59,394 bases of DNA from NCBI GenBank assembly GCA_016935555.1, contig JAFGQR010000107.1, forward strand, positions 1 through 59,394, in the 5' to 3' direction. The notes under the pieces are model-generated. The model was not told the origin of the DNA, made no database searches, and saw only the letters and a program-made list of their open reading frames with translations. A program made the translations under genes and the position numbers. Shown one piece after another: positions 42,794 to 51,847 of this stretch. This DNA comes from Verrucomicrobiota bacterium (GTDB taxonomy: Bacteria > Verrucomicrobiota > Verrucomicrobiia > Limisphaerales > JAFGQR01). Each line of letters begins with the position of its first letter. Within the stretch, counting starts at the first letter, position 1.

Positions 42794-43897
42794 TCAGGGC
42801 GGGACGGCGGCGGTCGGTTCCCGGGCGCCGCGGACCAGCACCGTCTCGATCAGAACGCGGGTGGGCTGATTCAGGTCCATCTGCAGCGCCTCGGCGGGCG
42901 CAACCCATCGGAAGGCCTCGGCTTCGTCGTTGAGCCGGACCCCGTCCGGCGTCTCGCACCGGCACGTATAGTTCAGGAGCAGGAAATGCGCCGGCCGATA
43001 AAACTCCGGCGACCGGATGCAATCCTGCACCATGACGAACTCAATGGCTCCCACCTCCAAGCCGGTCTCCTCCCGGATCTCACGCTTCAGTGCCTCCACC
43101 GCCGGTTCGCCCCCCTTGATCTTCCCGCCGGGAATCCCCCACCGATGCGACCATTTTCGCGTCCGAACCATCAGCACCCGCCCGGCGCCGTCGAAAATCA
43201 GGGCGCCGACCGTGCCCACCGGCGGCGGGAGGGGCGCCGCCTCCGGGCGGGGCTCGCCGCGGTCCCACTCCAGGCCGCGGCGTTCGAGGATGCGGCGCAG
43301 TTCGCCCAGGTGTTCCACGATCAGGTCGGGCTGGCTGGCGCGCAGCTGGCTGGCGCTGTTGTAGCCCGTCAACACCGCGCAGGCGATCACCCCGCCCCGC
43401 CGGGCCGCATCCATGTCGTGCTGCATGTCCCCCACAAACAGCGTCTCCCGCGGCTGCAGCCCGTGCGTCTGCAACACTTCCGAGATCTTCTCCTGCTTGT
43501 CCCATACCCCCACATACGGATGCTCGACATACTCCGCAAAACCCGCCCGAGCCGCTTGCGCCGCATAATGGTCCCCATGCACCGCGCTCAACACAAACAC
43601 CCGCAGGCCGCGCCCGCGGCAGAACTCGAGGAACTCGCGTGCATGCGGCAGGGGGGTGACGGTGTCCTGAAGGGTTTTGAAATGCGCGTGGAACCATGCT
43701 TCGAGCTGCCGGATCGGCACCTGGGGCATGTGGCGTTCGTAGAAGCTCCGAAACGGCAGGCTGAAGGTTGCGCGGAACTGGTCGAGGGACATCTCCGGCA
43801 AACCCGCCCGGCGGAACACATGGTTCGTTGCCCCCAGCACCGCCGGCAAATCGTTTACCAGCGTGCCGGACCAGTCCAGGATCACATTCCGAATCAC
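42794..43897 (-). CDS. HAD phosphatase-Nudix hydrolase fusion protein
   Basis: The 367-residue protein joins two hydrolases. The N-terminal HAD domain (about 1-210) has motif I LDWSGT (nucleophile Asp 8, but Ser where the acid/base Asp normally stands), motif II VLSAVHG and motif IV FVGDMQHDMDAA. The C-terminal Nudix domain (about 225-360) has the full Nudix box beginning GGKIKGGEPAVEALKREI with REETGLEV. It would hydrolyse nucleoside-diphosphate-X compounds and possibly the resulting phosphate. GTG 43897 is preferred: a TTGCGG-16-TAGACT promoter ends 6 bp before it and abuts the alternative GTG 43903. Confidence 0.88.
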   Translation of the reverse strand: MIRNVILDWSGTLVNDLPAVLGATNHVFRRAGLPEMSLDQFRATFSLPFRSFYERHMPQVPIRQLEAWFHAHFKTLQDTVTPLPHAREFLEFCRGRGLRVFVLSAVHGDHYAAQAARAGFAEYVEHPYVGVWDKQEKISEVLQTHGLQPRETLFVGDMQHDMDAARRGGVIACAVLTGYNSASQLRASQPDLIVEHLGELRRILERRGLEWDRGEPRPEAAPLPPPVGTVGALIFDGAGRVLMVRTRKWSHRWGIPGGKIKGGEPAVEALKREIREETGLEVGAIEFVMVQDCIRSPEFYRPAHFLLLNYTCRCETPDGVRLNDEAEAFRWVAPAEALQMDLNQPTRVLIETVLVRGAREPTAAVPP

Positions 43898-43903
43898 CCC
43901 CAC

Positions 43904-43931
43904 AGTCTAGCGGAGTCCGCCGGACCCGCAA
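43904..43931 (-). promoter_or_regulatory. Predicted promoter of the HAD-Nudix/folB operon
   Basis: On the minus strand TTGCGG (complement of 43926-43931), 16 bp and TAGACT (complement of 43904-43909). The GTG at 43897 begins 6 bp after the -10 box, a leaderless arrangement. Confidence 0.45.
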
Positions 43932-44113
43932 CTCCCGCCCGGCCCCGAAGCCGCGGCTCCCCGGAAAGAAACCGTCCCGCCGAATCGGCGCGACGACGAC
44001 GCACGCCCCGGGGGCGGTTCACGGAGCACGGGCGCGCCGGGGCGCGCGCCGGGGGGCGTGCAGACGCGGCGTTTGGGGAATCCGGGTTGTGCCGCGGGAG
44101 CGGCGGGAGGGGG

Positions 44114-45514
44114 CTATTTGGCGCCGGCGCCGGTGAGCACGATGGGGATGGTGCGCCAGAGGATTTTGAGGTCGAGCCAGAGGGACCAGTGGTCGATGTA
44201 GTGGAGGTCGAGGCGGACCCATTCCTTGAAGTCGCGCAGCTCGTTGCGTCCGCTGACCTGCCAGAGGCAGGTCAAGCCCGGTTTGACGCTGAGCCTGCGG
44301 CGGTCGGAGGGGTCGTCGAACCGTTCGACTTCATCGACGGGGAGCGGGCGGGGGCCGACGAGGCTCATTTCGCCGCGGAGGACATTCCAGAGCTGGGGCA
44401 GTTCGTCGAGGCTGTATTTGCGCATGAACTGGCCGACCCTGGTGATGCGGGGGTCGTTGGTGATCTTGAAGACGGGGCCGGACATTTCGTTGAGGGCGGC
44501 CAGTTCGTGTTTGCGCTGTTCGGCGTCGCTGACCATGGAGCGGAACTTGAGCATGGTGAAAGGCCGGCCGTTGAGACCGCAGCGGGACTGTCGGAACAGG
44601 ACGGGGCCGGGCGAGCTGAAGCGGATGACCAGCGCCAGGAGCAGGAGGAGGGGGGAGAACATCACCAGGAGCAGCAGAGAGAGCGCCAGGTCCATGAGCT
44701 GCTTGCCCACGCCCTGCCAGGAGGCCTCGGGCACGCTGCGGAACACGAGCACGGGGCGCCCGTAGAAATCGTCCAGGCCGGTGCGCGAGATCTGGGTTTG
44801 AAAGAAATCGGCGATGAGGCAGGCTTCGACGCCTTCGCGTTCGCAGGCCTGGATGGCGCGCTCGATCTGGCCGAAATAGGTGTGTTTGGCGTTGAGAATG
44901 ACCATGTTGGCCGAGCACTCGTGCAGGAGCCGCACCAGGTGCTCCACGGTGCTTTCGTTGAGATCGACTTCGGCCAGCACCTCCGTCTCATCGCCACCCT
45001 TGCTGCCCAGCTCGGACCGCATCCGGCCGGTGTCGGCGGGGGAGCCGACGAGCAGCACGCGGCGTTTGAGCTGGCTCTGGGCGAACTTGCTGCGGTGCGC
45101 CCAAAGCAGGATTTCCTCGCTGAGCATCATCAGCCCGAAGCTGATGACGCCAAACAGCACGATGACCGAGCGCGCCAGGTTCCATTTGAAAAGGAACAGC
45201 ACCAGGATCACGCCGACCGTCACCAGCACGCAGGCTTTGAGCAGAATCCAGGCGGTCAGACGGCGGGAGGCGAGGATGGTGCGCTTGTAGAATCCCTGGG
45301 ACTCGAGCACGAGGGGCGCGCCGAGCGGGAGGACAAGATAAAGCCAGGCAAACTGCTGGAAGGGCTCGACCGGTTTGGAGTCGAGCAGGCTGGGGAACCA
45401 CAGGACGATCCACTCGGTGCGGATGTAATGGGCGAGCCAGAGCGCCAGCATGAAGATGAGCGCGTCCTTGAGCTGCGCGATCTGGGTGCGAAGTTGTTGG
45501 TCGCGCCTCAGCAT
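44114..45514 (-). CDS. Exopolysaccharide polyprenyl glycosylphosphotransferase (WbaP/WcaJ-like)
   Basis: The 466-residue membrane protein starts exopolysaccharide repeat-unit synthesis by moving a sugar-1-phosphate onto undecaprenyl phosphate. Four N-terminal helices (about 15-125) and a CoA-binding-like cytoplasmic domain (about 145-260) precede a fifth hydrophobic segment (about 275-300). The catalytic bacterial sugar transferase domain has PVLFRQSRCGLNGRPFTMLKFRSM, MRKYSLDELPQLWNVLRGEMSLVGPRP and a C-terminal PGLTCLWQVSGRNEL. The start codon is part of a LacI-type palindrome. It is the last gene of the minus-strand exosortase group, 45 bp after EpsI. Confidence 0.95.
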   Translation of the reverse strand: MLRRDQQLRTQIAQLKDALIFMLALWLAHYIRTEWIVLWFPSLLDSKPVEPFQQFAWLYLVLPLGAPLVLESQGFYKRTILASRRLTAWILLKACVLVTVGVILVLFLFKWNLARSVIVLFGVISFGLMMLSEEILLWAHRSKFAQSQLKRRVLLVGSPADTGRMRSELGSKGGDETEVLAEVDLNESTVEHLVRLLHECSANMVILNAKHTYFGQIERAIQACEREGVEACLIADFFQTQISRTGLDDFYGRPVLVFRSVPEASWQGVGKQLMDLALSLLLLVMFSPLLLLLALVIRFSSPGPVLFRQSRCGLNGRPFTMLKFRSMVSDAEQRKHELAALNEMSGPVFKITNDPRITRVGQFMRKYSLDELPQLWNVLRGEMSLVGPRPLPVDEVERFDDPSDRRRLSVKPGLTCLWQVSGRNELRDFKEWVRLDLHYIDHWSLWLDLKILWRTIPIVLTGAGAK

Positions 45515-45525
45515 AAGCGCTTACA
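45512..45525. promoter_or_regulatory. LacI/GalR-type operator-like palindrome at the sugar transferase start codon
   Basis: On the minus strand TGTAAGCGCTTATG includes the 10-bp palindrome TAAGCGCTTA and ends with the ATG of the sugar transferase gene. It differs at two positions from a symmetric TGTAAGCGCTTACA operator. No LacI-family gene is in the window. It may be chance. Confidence 0.3.
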
Positions 45526-45559
45526 CGGCCGACAGGATGTTTGACGAATCGTTCATGAA

Positions 45560-46345
45560 TCACGGCTGCCGCGCCGCGCGTGCCACCGGGCCGGTCGCCA
45601 ATTGAAACTCGGGCACCGCCGCGGCCACCAGTTCCCGCATCCGCTCGTAGGTGGCGGCTTCCTGCCCCGGGAGGCAGACCGCGAAACACGCGGCATACGC
45701 CCACCGCTGCCACACGCCCCGGGACATCATGTCCCGTGCCATCCACCACATCCGCTCCAGGTGGTCGGACGAGAGCTGGCCGTCCGCAACGAACCAGTAG
45801 ACGAACAGGCCCCGCCGCAGTTCGCTGCCGCCGTCGCGACGGGGGACGCGCCGCTCGCAGGTGAGCTTGACGACCGGCAACATATACCGGTGGGGCCGGG
45901 AAATATCAATGGCGGTATGCTCGGTGCGGACGATTTGCCAGCCGGCGCCGGTCAGGCAGTATTGAGGCTTGTGGATGCTGGTGCGGTCGCGACCCATGAG
46001 GACCACGTTGAGAGACGCCTGGAACCCGTTGGTGCTGCCCGGATACAGACCCCGCGGCGATGTGTAAAGCCGCTGCCCATACGTGGTGTCCGCCGGCAGC
46101 CAGTCCAACACAATCCGCTCAACTGGTATCTCCCGCGACTCGAAATCCAACACCCGCTCCGGCAGATCCACCCGCTGCGTGCCCACGACGTTGCCCTCCG
46201 GATCGCGCACCGGCAGCGGCACCACCTTCACGCCCGGCAAGCCCATCTTCTGGAACGACTGCAGACGCCCCAGCAGGACCGCCGAAGTCGCCATCAGGGC
46301 CAGGGCGGCGAGCAGCATGAGCATGGCCTGGGCTCGGCGGTTCAT
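45560..46345 (-). CDS. EpsI-like exosortase-associated protein (DUF3485)
   Basis: The 261-residue protein has one N-terminal membrane helix (about 7-26) and an extracytoplasmic EpsI domain. A motif near the middle, MGRDRTSIHKPQYCLTGAGWQI, is typical of EpsI (invariant Cys in YCLTG). Its role is unproven; EpsI accompanies EpsH/exosortase and is needed for exopolysaccharide in some systems. Its ATG overlaps the exosortase stop by 4 bp, so the two are translationally coupled. The ORF is open upstream inside the exosortase gene but that part is spurious. Confidence 0.85.
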   Translation of the reverse strand: MNRRAQAMLMLLAALALMATSAVLLGRLQSFQKMGLPGVKVVPLPVRDPEGNVVGTQRVDLPERVLDFESREIPVERIVLDWLPADTTYGQRLYTSPRGLYPGSTNGFQASLNVVLMGRDRTSIHKPQYCLTGAGWQIVRTEHTAIDISRPHRYMLPVVKLTCERRVPRRDGGSELRRGLFVYWFVADGQLSSDHLERMWWMARDMMSRGVWQRWAYAACFAVCLPGQEAATYERMRELVAAAVPEFQLATGPVARAARQP

Positions 46346-47325
46346 GGAGGGGTGGGCAGGCGCGACGGCAGGGATTGAGGGCGGGCTTCCCGCATCCACC
46401 AGCCCAGCACCACAATGCCCAGCAACGCCGGGATGTACGGCATGAGACTCATCCACGCGCTCTGATGCACATAGTTGCCCGCCGCCGCGCCGAAGGTCTC
46501 GGCCGCAAGGATGATCGACGTCAGCCGCATCACGTTGGCCGCCACCGCCACCGGCGCCGCCGCGGCAATGATCAGCGCCCGCCGCCACCACGTTTGGAAA
46601 TACACAAACGCGTAAATCACCGCAAGCGCCAGCGTGACCGTCAGGCTCCGAATCCCGCTGCACGCGGCGGCGACCTCATACTGGTAGGCGCCGTTCGGGT
46701 CGAAAATGCGCGTGCCGTCCTGAATCACGTCAATCCCAAGCCCGACCCGGCTGAGCACCGCCGTGATCTGGGTGGCGATCATCCGCAAGGGGAACGTGAT
46801 GGTTTCCGTCATGGTGCCCAACGGCACGCAGAACGCCAAGAGACAAAACGGGAAGAAGCTGGCCTTCAGCCAGCGGGGGCCCCACGCGATGCCGGTCAGC
46901 GCATACACGCCGAGGAAGAAGGCGACGATCGAGATGCGGGCCTGCTGCACCACGTAGCCGACAAAATGCAACGCCAACGCCGCCGCCAGCAGACCCACCC
47001 CAGGCCACCAGGGCGCCTTCGGAACCGCCAGGAGCACGTCGCGCTTCCACCAGCAAATCCCCAAGACCACCCACGGGATCAAACGCCCGTGCGCGTCGTC
47101 CGCCGACATCCGGTAGGCATACTCCATCCATCCGAACAGCGAATGGGTGGGCGTGTAGCCCAGGGTCGAATTGCCAAAGAAGTGGAACAGCGCAACCCAC
47201 GCCGCCAGCAACACCGCCGCCAGCGGTTTGTCCGGCATCTCGCGCCAGCACCGGCCCAGTTCCCCCAGGAACGGACCGGACAGGCGTGTTCGGGATTGCG
47301 GTGCGTCGTCCATCAACACGGTCAC
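46342..47325 (-). CDS. Exosortase (EpsH/XrtA-related transpeptidase)
   Basis: The 327-residue multispanning inner-membrane protein has about eight helices. The exosortase catalytic residues are visible: Cys in AAACSGIRSL, Arg in ANVMRLTSI and His in NYVHQSAW. Exosortases cleave PEP-CTERM-type sorting signals and attach the proteins to an extracellular polymer. No PEP-CTERM substrate occurs in this window. GTG at 47325 or ATG at 47313 may be the start. It is followed with overlap by EpsI and preceded by GT4, placing it inside the exopolysaccharide operon. Confidence 0.9.
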   Translation of the reverse strand: MTVLMDDAPQSRTRLSGPFLGELGRCWREMPDKPLAAVLLAAWVALFHFFGNSTLGYTPTHSLFGWMEYAYRMSADDAHGRLIPWVVLGICWWKRDVLLAVPKAPWWPGVGLLAAALALHFVGYVVQQARISIVAFFLGVYALTGIAWGPRWLKASFFPFCLLAFCVPLGTMTETITFPLRMIATQITAVLSRVGLGIDVIQDGTRIFDPNGAYQYEVAAACSGIRSLTVTLALAVIYAFVYFQTWWRRALIIAAAAPVAVAANVMRLTSIILAAETFGAAAGNYVHQSAWMSLMPYIPALLGIVVLGWWMREARPQSLPSRLPTPP

Positions 47326-47361
47326 TTCAAGACATTGGGAGTCTCCGGCGGCCGGTGGCGT

Positions 47362-48582
47362 TCAATCATCGCGGTTGGCCACGGGTTTCCCATGGGAAGG
47401 CCCCAGCGCGCTCGCGTAAGCGCGCAACAGTTGGTCGACCGACTTTTCCCAGTTCAATCGGGTGCGGAACCGTTCGGCAGCCAGCCGGCCCATGCGCTCC
47501 CGGGCCGCCGGATCGTCCAGCAGCGCCGCAATGGTCTGGGCGAGCCGGACAGCCGAGTTCTCGGGGACATACCATGCGGCGTCGCCCGCGGAGGCGCGGC
47601 CCTCCTTGAGGTCGAACAGCACCTGCGGTTTGCCGAAAGCCATGTACTCGAGCACCTTGTTCATCGTGCAGTGGTGGTTGTACGCGTTGATCGGGTCGCA
47701 TGACGCCCCAACGTCCATCGTCTGTAAAGCCTCAAATAGGAACTCGTTGGACACCCGGCCCGGCAAATCCACAAAGTCGCCCACCCCAAGCGCATCCCGC
47801 TGCGCCACCAGCCGCCCGTGCTCCGGCCCCGTCCCCATCAGCAGAAATTGCACGTCCCGCCGCCCCATCTCGTGGACCAGATGCGCCGCAGCCTCGACAA
47901 GATAATGCACGCCGTCCGCGCTGCCCATCACCCCCACATAGCCCACCAGATAACGCCGCCCCTTCCTCAACGCCGGATTCGCCGCCCAGTCCCCCCGGTC
48001 CAGTTTGGGGGCGGTGCGCACCACAAACACATGGGCGGGCGGCTTGGCGCCGCGCCGCAGGGCAATGTCGCGGACGGACTCGTTGGTGGCCAGCACCGTG
48101 TCGGCTGACGCATACGTCAGGCGCTCCGCCAGGCGCACTGCCCAATACATCAGGCCGCGCCCGCCGAACTTGGCTTCGAACATCTCCGGCCACGCGTCAT
48201 GAACGTCGTAAAGGATCCTGACGCCGAAAAGCGCCTTGAAGGGCCAGGCCACCAGGAACAGCAGGTCGGGCGGGTTGCACAGGTGAATCAGGGCGAACCG
48301 GTGACGCCGCCAGGCTTTCCACACCAGACGCCACTCGCCCCACAGGGCTGAGGCGTATTCGCGCACAAAACCCGCCAATCCCCCGGCCTCCTCGCTGATC
48401 CAATGCCGGTAAACCCGAATCCCGTCAATCGTCTCCTCCGGCGCCATGCAGCCGCGCATCCGCGGACAAACCACCGTCACTTCATACCCCGCATCGCGCA
48501 GGGCGCACGATTCCTGCCAGACGCGACGGTCCAGAGGGACTGGCAGGTTTTCGACGATGATGAGGATGGCGGGCGGGCGCAT
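47362..48582 (-). CDS. Family 4 glycosyltransferase
   Basis: The 406-residue GT-B enzyme has the N-terminal acceptor domain IIVENLPVPLDRRVWQES with YDVHDAWPEMFEAKFGG. The C-terminal donor domain has GYVGVMGSADGVHYL and, after the DPINAYNHHCTMNKVLEYMAFGKP stretch, the nucleotide-sugar binding E-x7-E-like region. It probably adds one sugar of the exopolysaccharide repeat at the cytoplasmic membrane face. The ATG at 48582 overlaps the stop of the GDP-mannose dehydrogenase by one base. The larger ORF to 49833 is a shadow. Confidence 0.9.
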   Translation of the reverse strand: MRPPAILIIVENLPVPLDRRVWQESCALRDAGYEVTVVCPRMRGCMAPEETIDGIRVYRHWISEEAGGLAGFVREYASALWGEWRLVWKAWRRHRFALIHLCNPPDLLFLVAWPFKALFGVRILYDVHDAWPEMFEAKFGGRGLMYWAVRLAERLTYASADTVLATNESVRDIALRRGAKPPAHVFVVRTAPKLDRGDWAANPALRKGRRYLVGYVGVMGSADGVHYLVEAAAHLVHEMGRRDVQFLLMGTGPEHGRLVAQRDALGVGDFVDLPGRVSNEFLFEALQTMDVGASCDPINAYNHHCTMNKVLEYMAFGKPQVLFDLKEGRASAGDAAWYVPENSAVRLAQTIAALLDDPAARERMGRLAAERFRTRLNWEKSVDQLLRAYASALGPSHGKPVANRDD

Positions 48583-49883
48583 CACCAGCACAGGCCCTCG
48601 TAGCGGGCGGGCAACTGGCGCAGTTCGGGCCAGCCGTTGATGTCGAGCAGATGATGCGCCGGGGTCACAAAGCGTTTCAGCTCCTGCAGCCCGGCGCATC
48701 GCTGGGCGACAATCACCACACCCCCGGCACCCAGCGCGGCGCCCAGATCCGAGCGCAGCAGCGAGGCCAGGTGCGGCATTTTGGAGTCGATCAGCCGTTT
48801 GTTGCTCCCGACCAGCGCCGCCAGGTTCAACGCCGGATCGTAAATGCGCAGCGCATAGCCGCGCCCCAACAGCGTCTGCGCCACCTCCACCATCGCGCTC
48901 TCCCGCAAATCGTCCGTGTCCGCCTTGAACGACAACCCCAGGATCACCGCCTCGGTCTGGCCGGTTTGGGCAATCAGCCCCAACAGGCTCTGCAAATGGC
49001 GCTCGTTGCTGGGCAGCAGACTCTCCAGCAGCGGCAGGTGCAACCCCTGCCGGCGCCCATGCTGCACGATCGCCCGCACATCCTTCGGCAGACACGACCC
49101 GCCGAACGGGTTGCCCGGACGAAGATACAAGGGCGAGATGTTCAAACGCGTGTCCTCGCAAAGCAGGTCCATCACCACCCGCGCGTCCATCCCCAACGGC
49201 TTGGCCACACGCCCCACCTCGTTCGCAAACGCAATCTTCGTCGCGTGAAACGCGTTGCACGCATACTTCACCATCTCCGCCGTGCCCCAGCCCACCACCC
49301 GCGCCGACCCGCCAAACAACGCCTCCATCAGCTCCGGCGCCGGCGGCGCCCCGTCGCGAGTGCCCACCACCGCCAGCGACGGATGCTCGAAATCGGCCAC
49401 CGCCGAGCCTTCGCGGAGGAATTCGGGAAAGTAGAACACCTCGAGCCCACCCGCCGCCACCAGGTCCGCCAGAACGTCGTCCGCCAGCGCAGCCGTGCTC
49501 CCCGGCAACATCGTGCTGCGAAAGACAAGCGCGTGCGGTTTCGGACGGCGGCGCAGGACCTCGCCCAACTGAACCGTCACCGCCCGCACATACCCCAGGT
49601 CCAACATGCCGGCCCCGGTCGATGGCGTCCCCACACACACCACCGAAAGGTCCGTGGCCGCAATCGCCTCCCCACCGTCCGTCGTCGCCCGCAACCGTCC
49701 TTCCGCCTTCGCCCGCCGCAGCAACTCCTCCAGACCCGGCTCGACGATGGGCGACTCGCCGCGGTTGAAGGCTTCGACCTTCTGCGGTTGCACATCCACC
49801 CCCACCACGCCGTGCCCCCGCCGGGCAAGGCACGCGGCCGTCACCGACCCCACATACCCCAATCCCATCACGCTGATGTTCAT
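48582..49883 (-). CDS. GDP-mannose 6-dehydrogenase-like nucleotide-sugar dehydrogenase
   Basis: The 433-residue cytoplasmic enzyme oxidises a nucleotide hexose to its uronate with two NAD+. The N-terminal Rossmann motif is MGLGYVGSVTAACLARRGHGVVGVDV, followed by SPIVEPGLEELL. The catalytic Cys is in GGSCLPKDV. Residue order resembles AlgD (GDP-mannose dehydrogenase of alginate synthesis) more than UDP-glucose dehydrogenase, so GDP-mannuronate is the likelier product. UDP-glucuronate cannot be excluded. It overlaps both neighbours (4 bp with the heparinase-like gene, 1 bp with GT4), which marks a tight operon. Confidence 0.9.
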   Translation of the reverse strand: MNISVMGLGYVGSVTAACLARRGHGVVGVDVQPQKVEAFNRGESPIVEPGLEELLRRAKAEGRLRATTDGGEAIAATDLSVVCVGTPSTGAGMLDLGYVRAVTVQLGEVLRRRPKPHALVFRSTMLPGSTAALADDVLADLVAAGGLEVFYFPEFLREGSAVADFEHPSLAVVGTRDGAPPAPELMEALFGGSARVVGWGTAEMVKYACNAFHATKIAFANEVGRVAKPLGMDARVVMDLLCEDTRLNISPLYLRPGNPFGGSCLPKDVRAIVQHGRRQGLHLPLLESLLPSNERHLQSLLGLIAQTGQTEAVILGLSFKADTDDLRESAMVEVAQTLLGRGYALRIYDPALNLAALVGSNKRLIDSKMPHLASLLRSDLGAALGAGGVVIVAQRCAGLQELKRFVTPAHHLLDINGWPELRQLPARYEGLCW

Positions 49884-51817
49884 GCGGGCGGCGAACCTAA
49901 GAACGTCGTCCTGAAAACGCAAGGCTTGTCCCCCATACGCCCCACCAACTTCACATAACTCGCCCACACCGTCCGCCGAAATCCGGGCGATACCGTCCCC
50001 GCCAACAGCCCACCCGGATCCGCCTGCACGACTTGCGCCTTGTCCGTCACAAGAAACACTTCGGCCCAGCCGACTCCAACTTGAACCTCCATGGCCGCGC
50101 CTGCGCGGCAAACCCGAAACCGACGTTCGCCCAAACGCTCCACCGTCGACCCGGGCGCAAACTGCCAGCGCACCGAAAACACCCCCCCGCCCCTGCCCAC
50201 ACACCCGTCCACCACATCCCATCCGCCCGCCTCCGGACGCCATGTGACGGTGCGCTGCAGCGTCGCGTCCGGCAGCCTCAAACGCACCGAAATCCCCGCC
50301 GCCCCCCCATCCTCGAGCACCGGCGGCTCGTGCTGCGCCGCCCACAGAAATGGCCCCCGCCGCCGCGGATACTCCTCGCCGGCGGGACACGGCCCGTTGT
50401 GGGCCGATCGCGAAGCCAGCCAGCACCGCAGGGAGGGATCGGAAAAATAGGCGCCGGTGCCGGGATCGATGACCAGCGCGACACCGCCCCTCCAAATCGA
50501 AAGATGCAGCGCGTCCAAGTGCCCGTGAGCCGCCGTCCGCAAGTACCCCAGAGGCGACCCGTCCAGCCGCAGCGTCCAGTCCCCACACCGTCTCATGGCC
50601 AGGCCGCTTGCGGCATGAATCGCCCAGGGCGACGCGCACGGCTGCGAGACCCGCACCGCCGCCAGGCCGCCCCACGGCGCCCCTCCCAGCCAGTAGTGCA
50701 GCGACACGCTGCGCGACGGCTCCCGAAACCACTGATGCCACTCCGCCACGGCTCGGGCCTCATCGCTCACCAGCGGACACGCCAGCGCACTGTCCGAATC
50801 CCCGTAATCCCAGGGGTCCTCCGGCACCTGGACCGCCAGAAAAAAATCCGCCGCACACCGCAGCCGGTCCTCCACCGGGGCCGGGACGGCGCGCCCGGCG
50901 GCCTGCAAAGCCCGCCACGCCTGCCAGCACAATTCCCACGAGAAAAGGTGATAGCTCAACGCCTGCTCACGGTTGCCGCCGTCCGCCGCGAATTGCGCCA
51001 GCACCTCGCGCTCCCAACGCGCCTGCAACGCGCCCAGCGGCGCGCCCCAGGCCGCCAGCGCCGGCCAGCGCGCCGTCGCCACCATCAACCCGGCCAGCTC
51101 CCCCATCCGATGGTTGTTGGCCGACGACCCGAACGATCGGTGGCGCCAGGCAAACCCGGCGTGCGGCGGGAGAATCTCGTAACGCAGCGTGGCCAGCTCC
51201 GCATCCAGCCCCCACGCCTCCGCACGCGCCGCCAACAACGCGTCGATCCACGTGAACTGGATCAGCCTCAAGCCGGCTTCGAGCGCGCTCGTCCAGTTCC
51301 AGCCGCGATACGGCGGATTGCGCTTCACCCAGTCCTCAAGCCATAACACGCACTTTTCCGCGGCGCGCTCGTGGCCGAGCACATGGGCCGCCTGCGCCAG
51401 CCGCACCGGTGCATGCCACCGGCTCAACTCCCAAACCAGCCTGATGTCCGCCCCCCCAGGCAAGGCCCGATGGTCCAACCCGAACGCCGAAGCGCCCGTC
51501 GCCACGTCCACGCCCGCCAGATAGTCGAAATGCCAGCGCGGCGGGTCGTCCACACGCAACGCCACCTCCCCAAACGCGCGCCAGCGCCCCGACAGGATCC
51601 GCTCGACGTCGCGCGCCAGTGATTGGCGCACCGCCTCCGGCGCGCGGTCGGGACGCGGCAGCGCCGGAAACGCCGTCACCGGATCCAGCGGCACGCGCGC
51701 CCAGTCGCGCTCACCCCGGGCGTCGCTCAACGCGCGGAGCCGCCTGCGGGCATGCCCCAGCACCTCCGCCGGGCTCATCGCCCGCAACCGGTGCCAATAC
51801 CATTGCCATCGCGCCAT
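49880..51817 (-). CDS. Heparinase II/III-like (alginate lyase-like) protein
   Basis: The 645-residue protein has an N-terminal (alpha/alpha)-toroid region (about 80-350, with GWNWTSALEAGLRLIQF and SSANNHRMGELAG). A C-terminal beta-sandwich heparinase II/III domain follows (about 390-630, with AHGHLDALHLSI and YRRR-type residues). The Asn/His and Tyr/His residues fit uronate lyases. No signal peptide is apparent. In exopolysaccharide operons, members are thought to trim or modify the uronate polymer. It is the first gene of this minus-strand operon, and its 3' end overlaps the dehydrogenase start by 4 bp. Confidence 0.87.
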   Translation of the reverse strand: MARWQWYWHRLRAMSPAEVLGHARRRLRALSDARGERDWARVPLDPVTAFPALPRPDRAPEAVRQSLARDVERILSGRWRAFGEVALRVDDPPRWHFDYLAGVDVATGASAFGLDHRALPGGADIRLVWELSRWHAPVRLAQAAHVLGHERAAEKCVLWLEDWVKRNPPYRGWNWTSALEAGLRLIQFTWIDALLAARAEAWGLDAELATLRYEILPPHAGFAWRHRSFGSSANNHRMGELAGLMVATARWPALAAWGAPLGALQARWEREVLAQFAADGGNREQALSYHLFSWELCWQAWRALQAAGRAVPAPVEDRLRCAADFFLAVQVPEDPWDYGDSDSALACPLVSDEARAVAEWHQWFREPSRSVSLHYWLGGAPWGGLAAVRVSQPCASPWAIHAASGLAMRRCGDWTLRLDGSPLGYLRTAAHGHLDALHLSIWRGGVALVIDPGTGAYFSDPSLRCWLASRSAHNGPCPAGEEYPRRRGPFLWAAQHEPPVLEDGGAAGISVRLRLPDATLQRTVTWRPEAGGWDVVDGCVGRGGGVFSVRWQFAPGSTVERLGERRFRVCRAGAAMEVQVGVGWAEVFLVTDKAQVVQADPGGLLAGTVSPGFRRTVWASYVKLVGRMGDKPCVFRTTFLGSPPA

Positions 51818-51847
51818 AAACGTCGAGCATTCCCGCGGCGCACCGGC

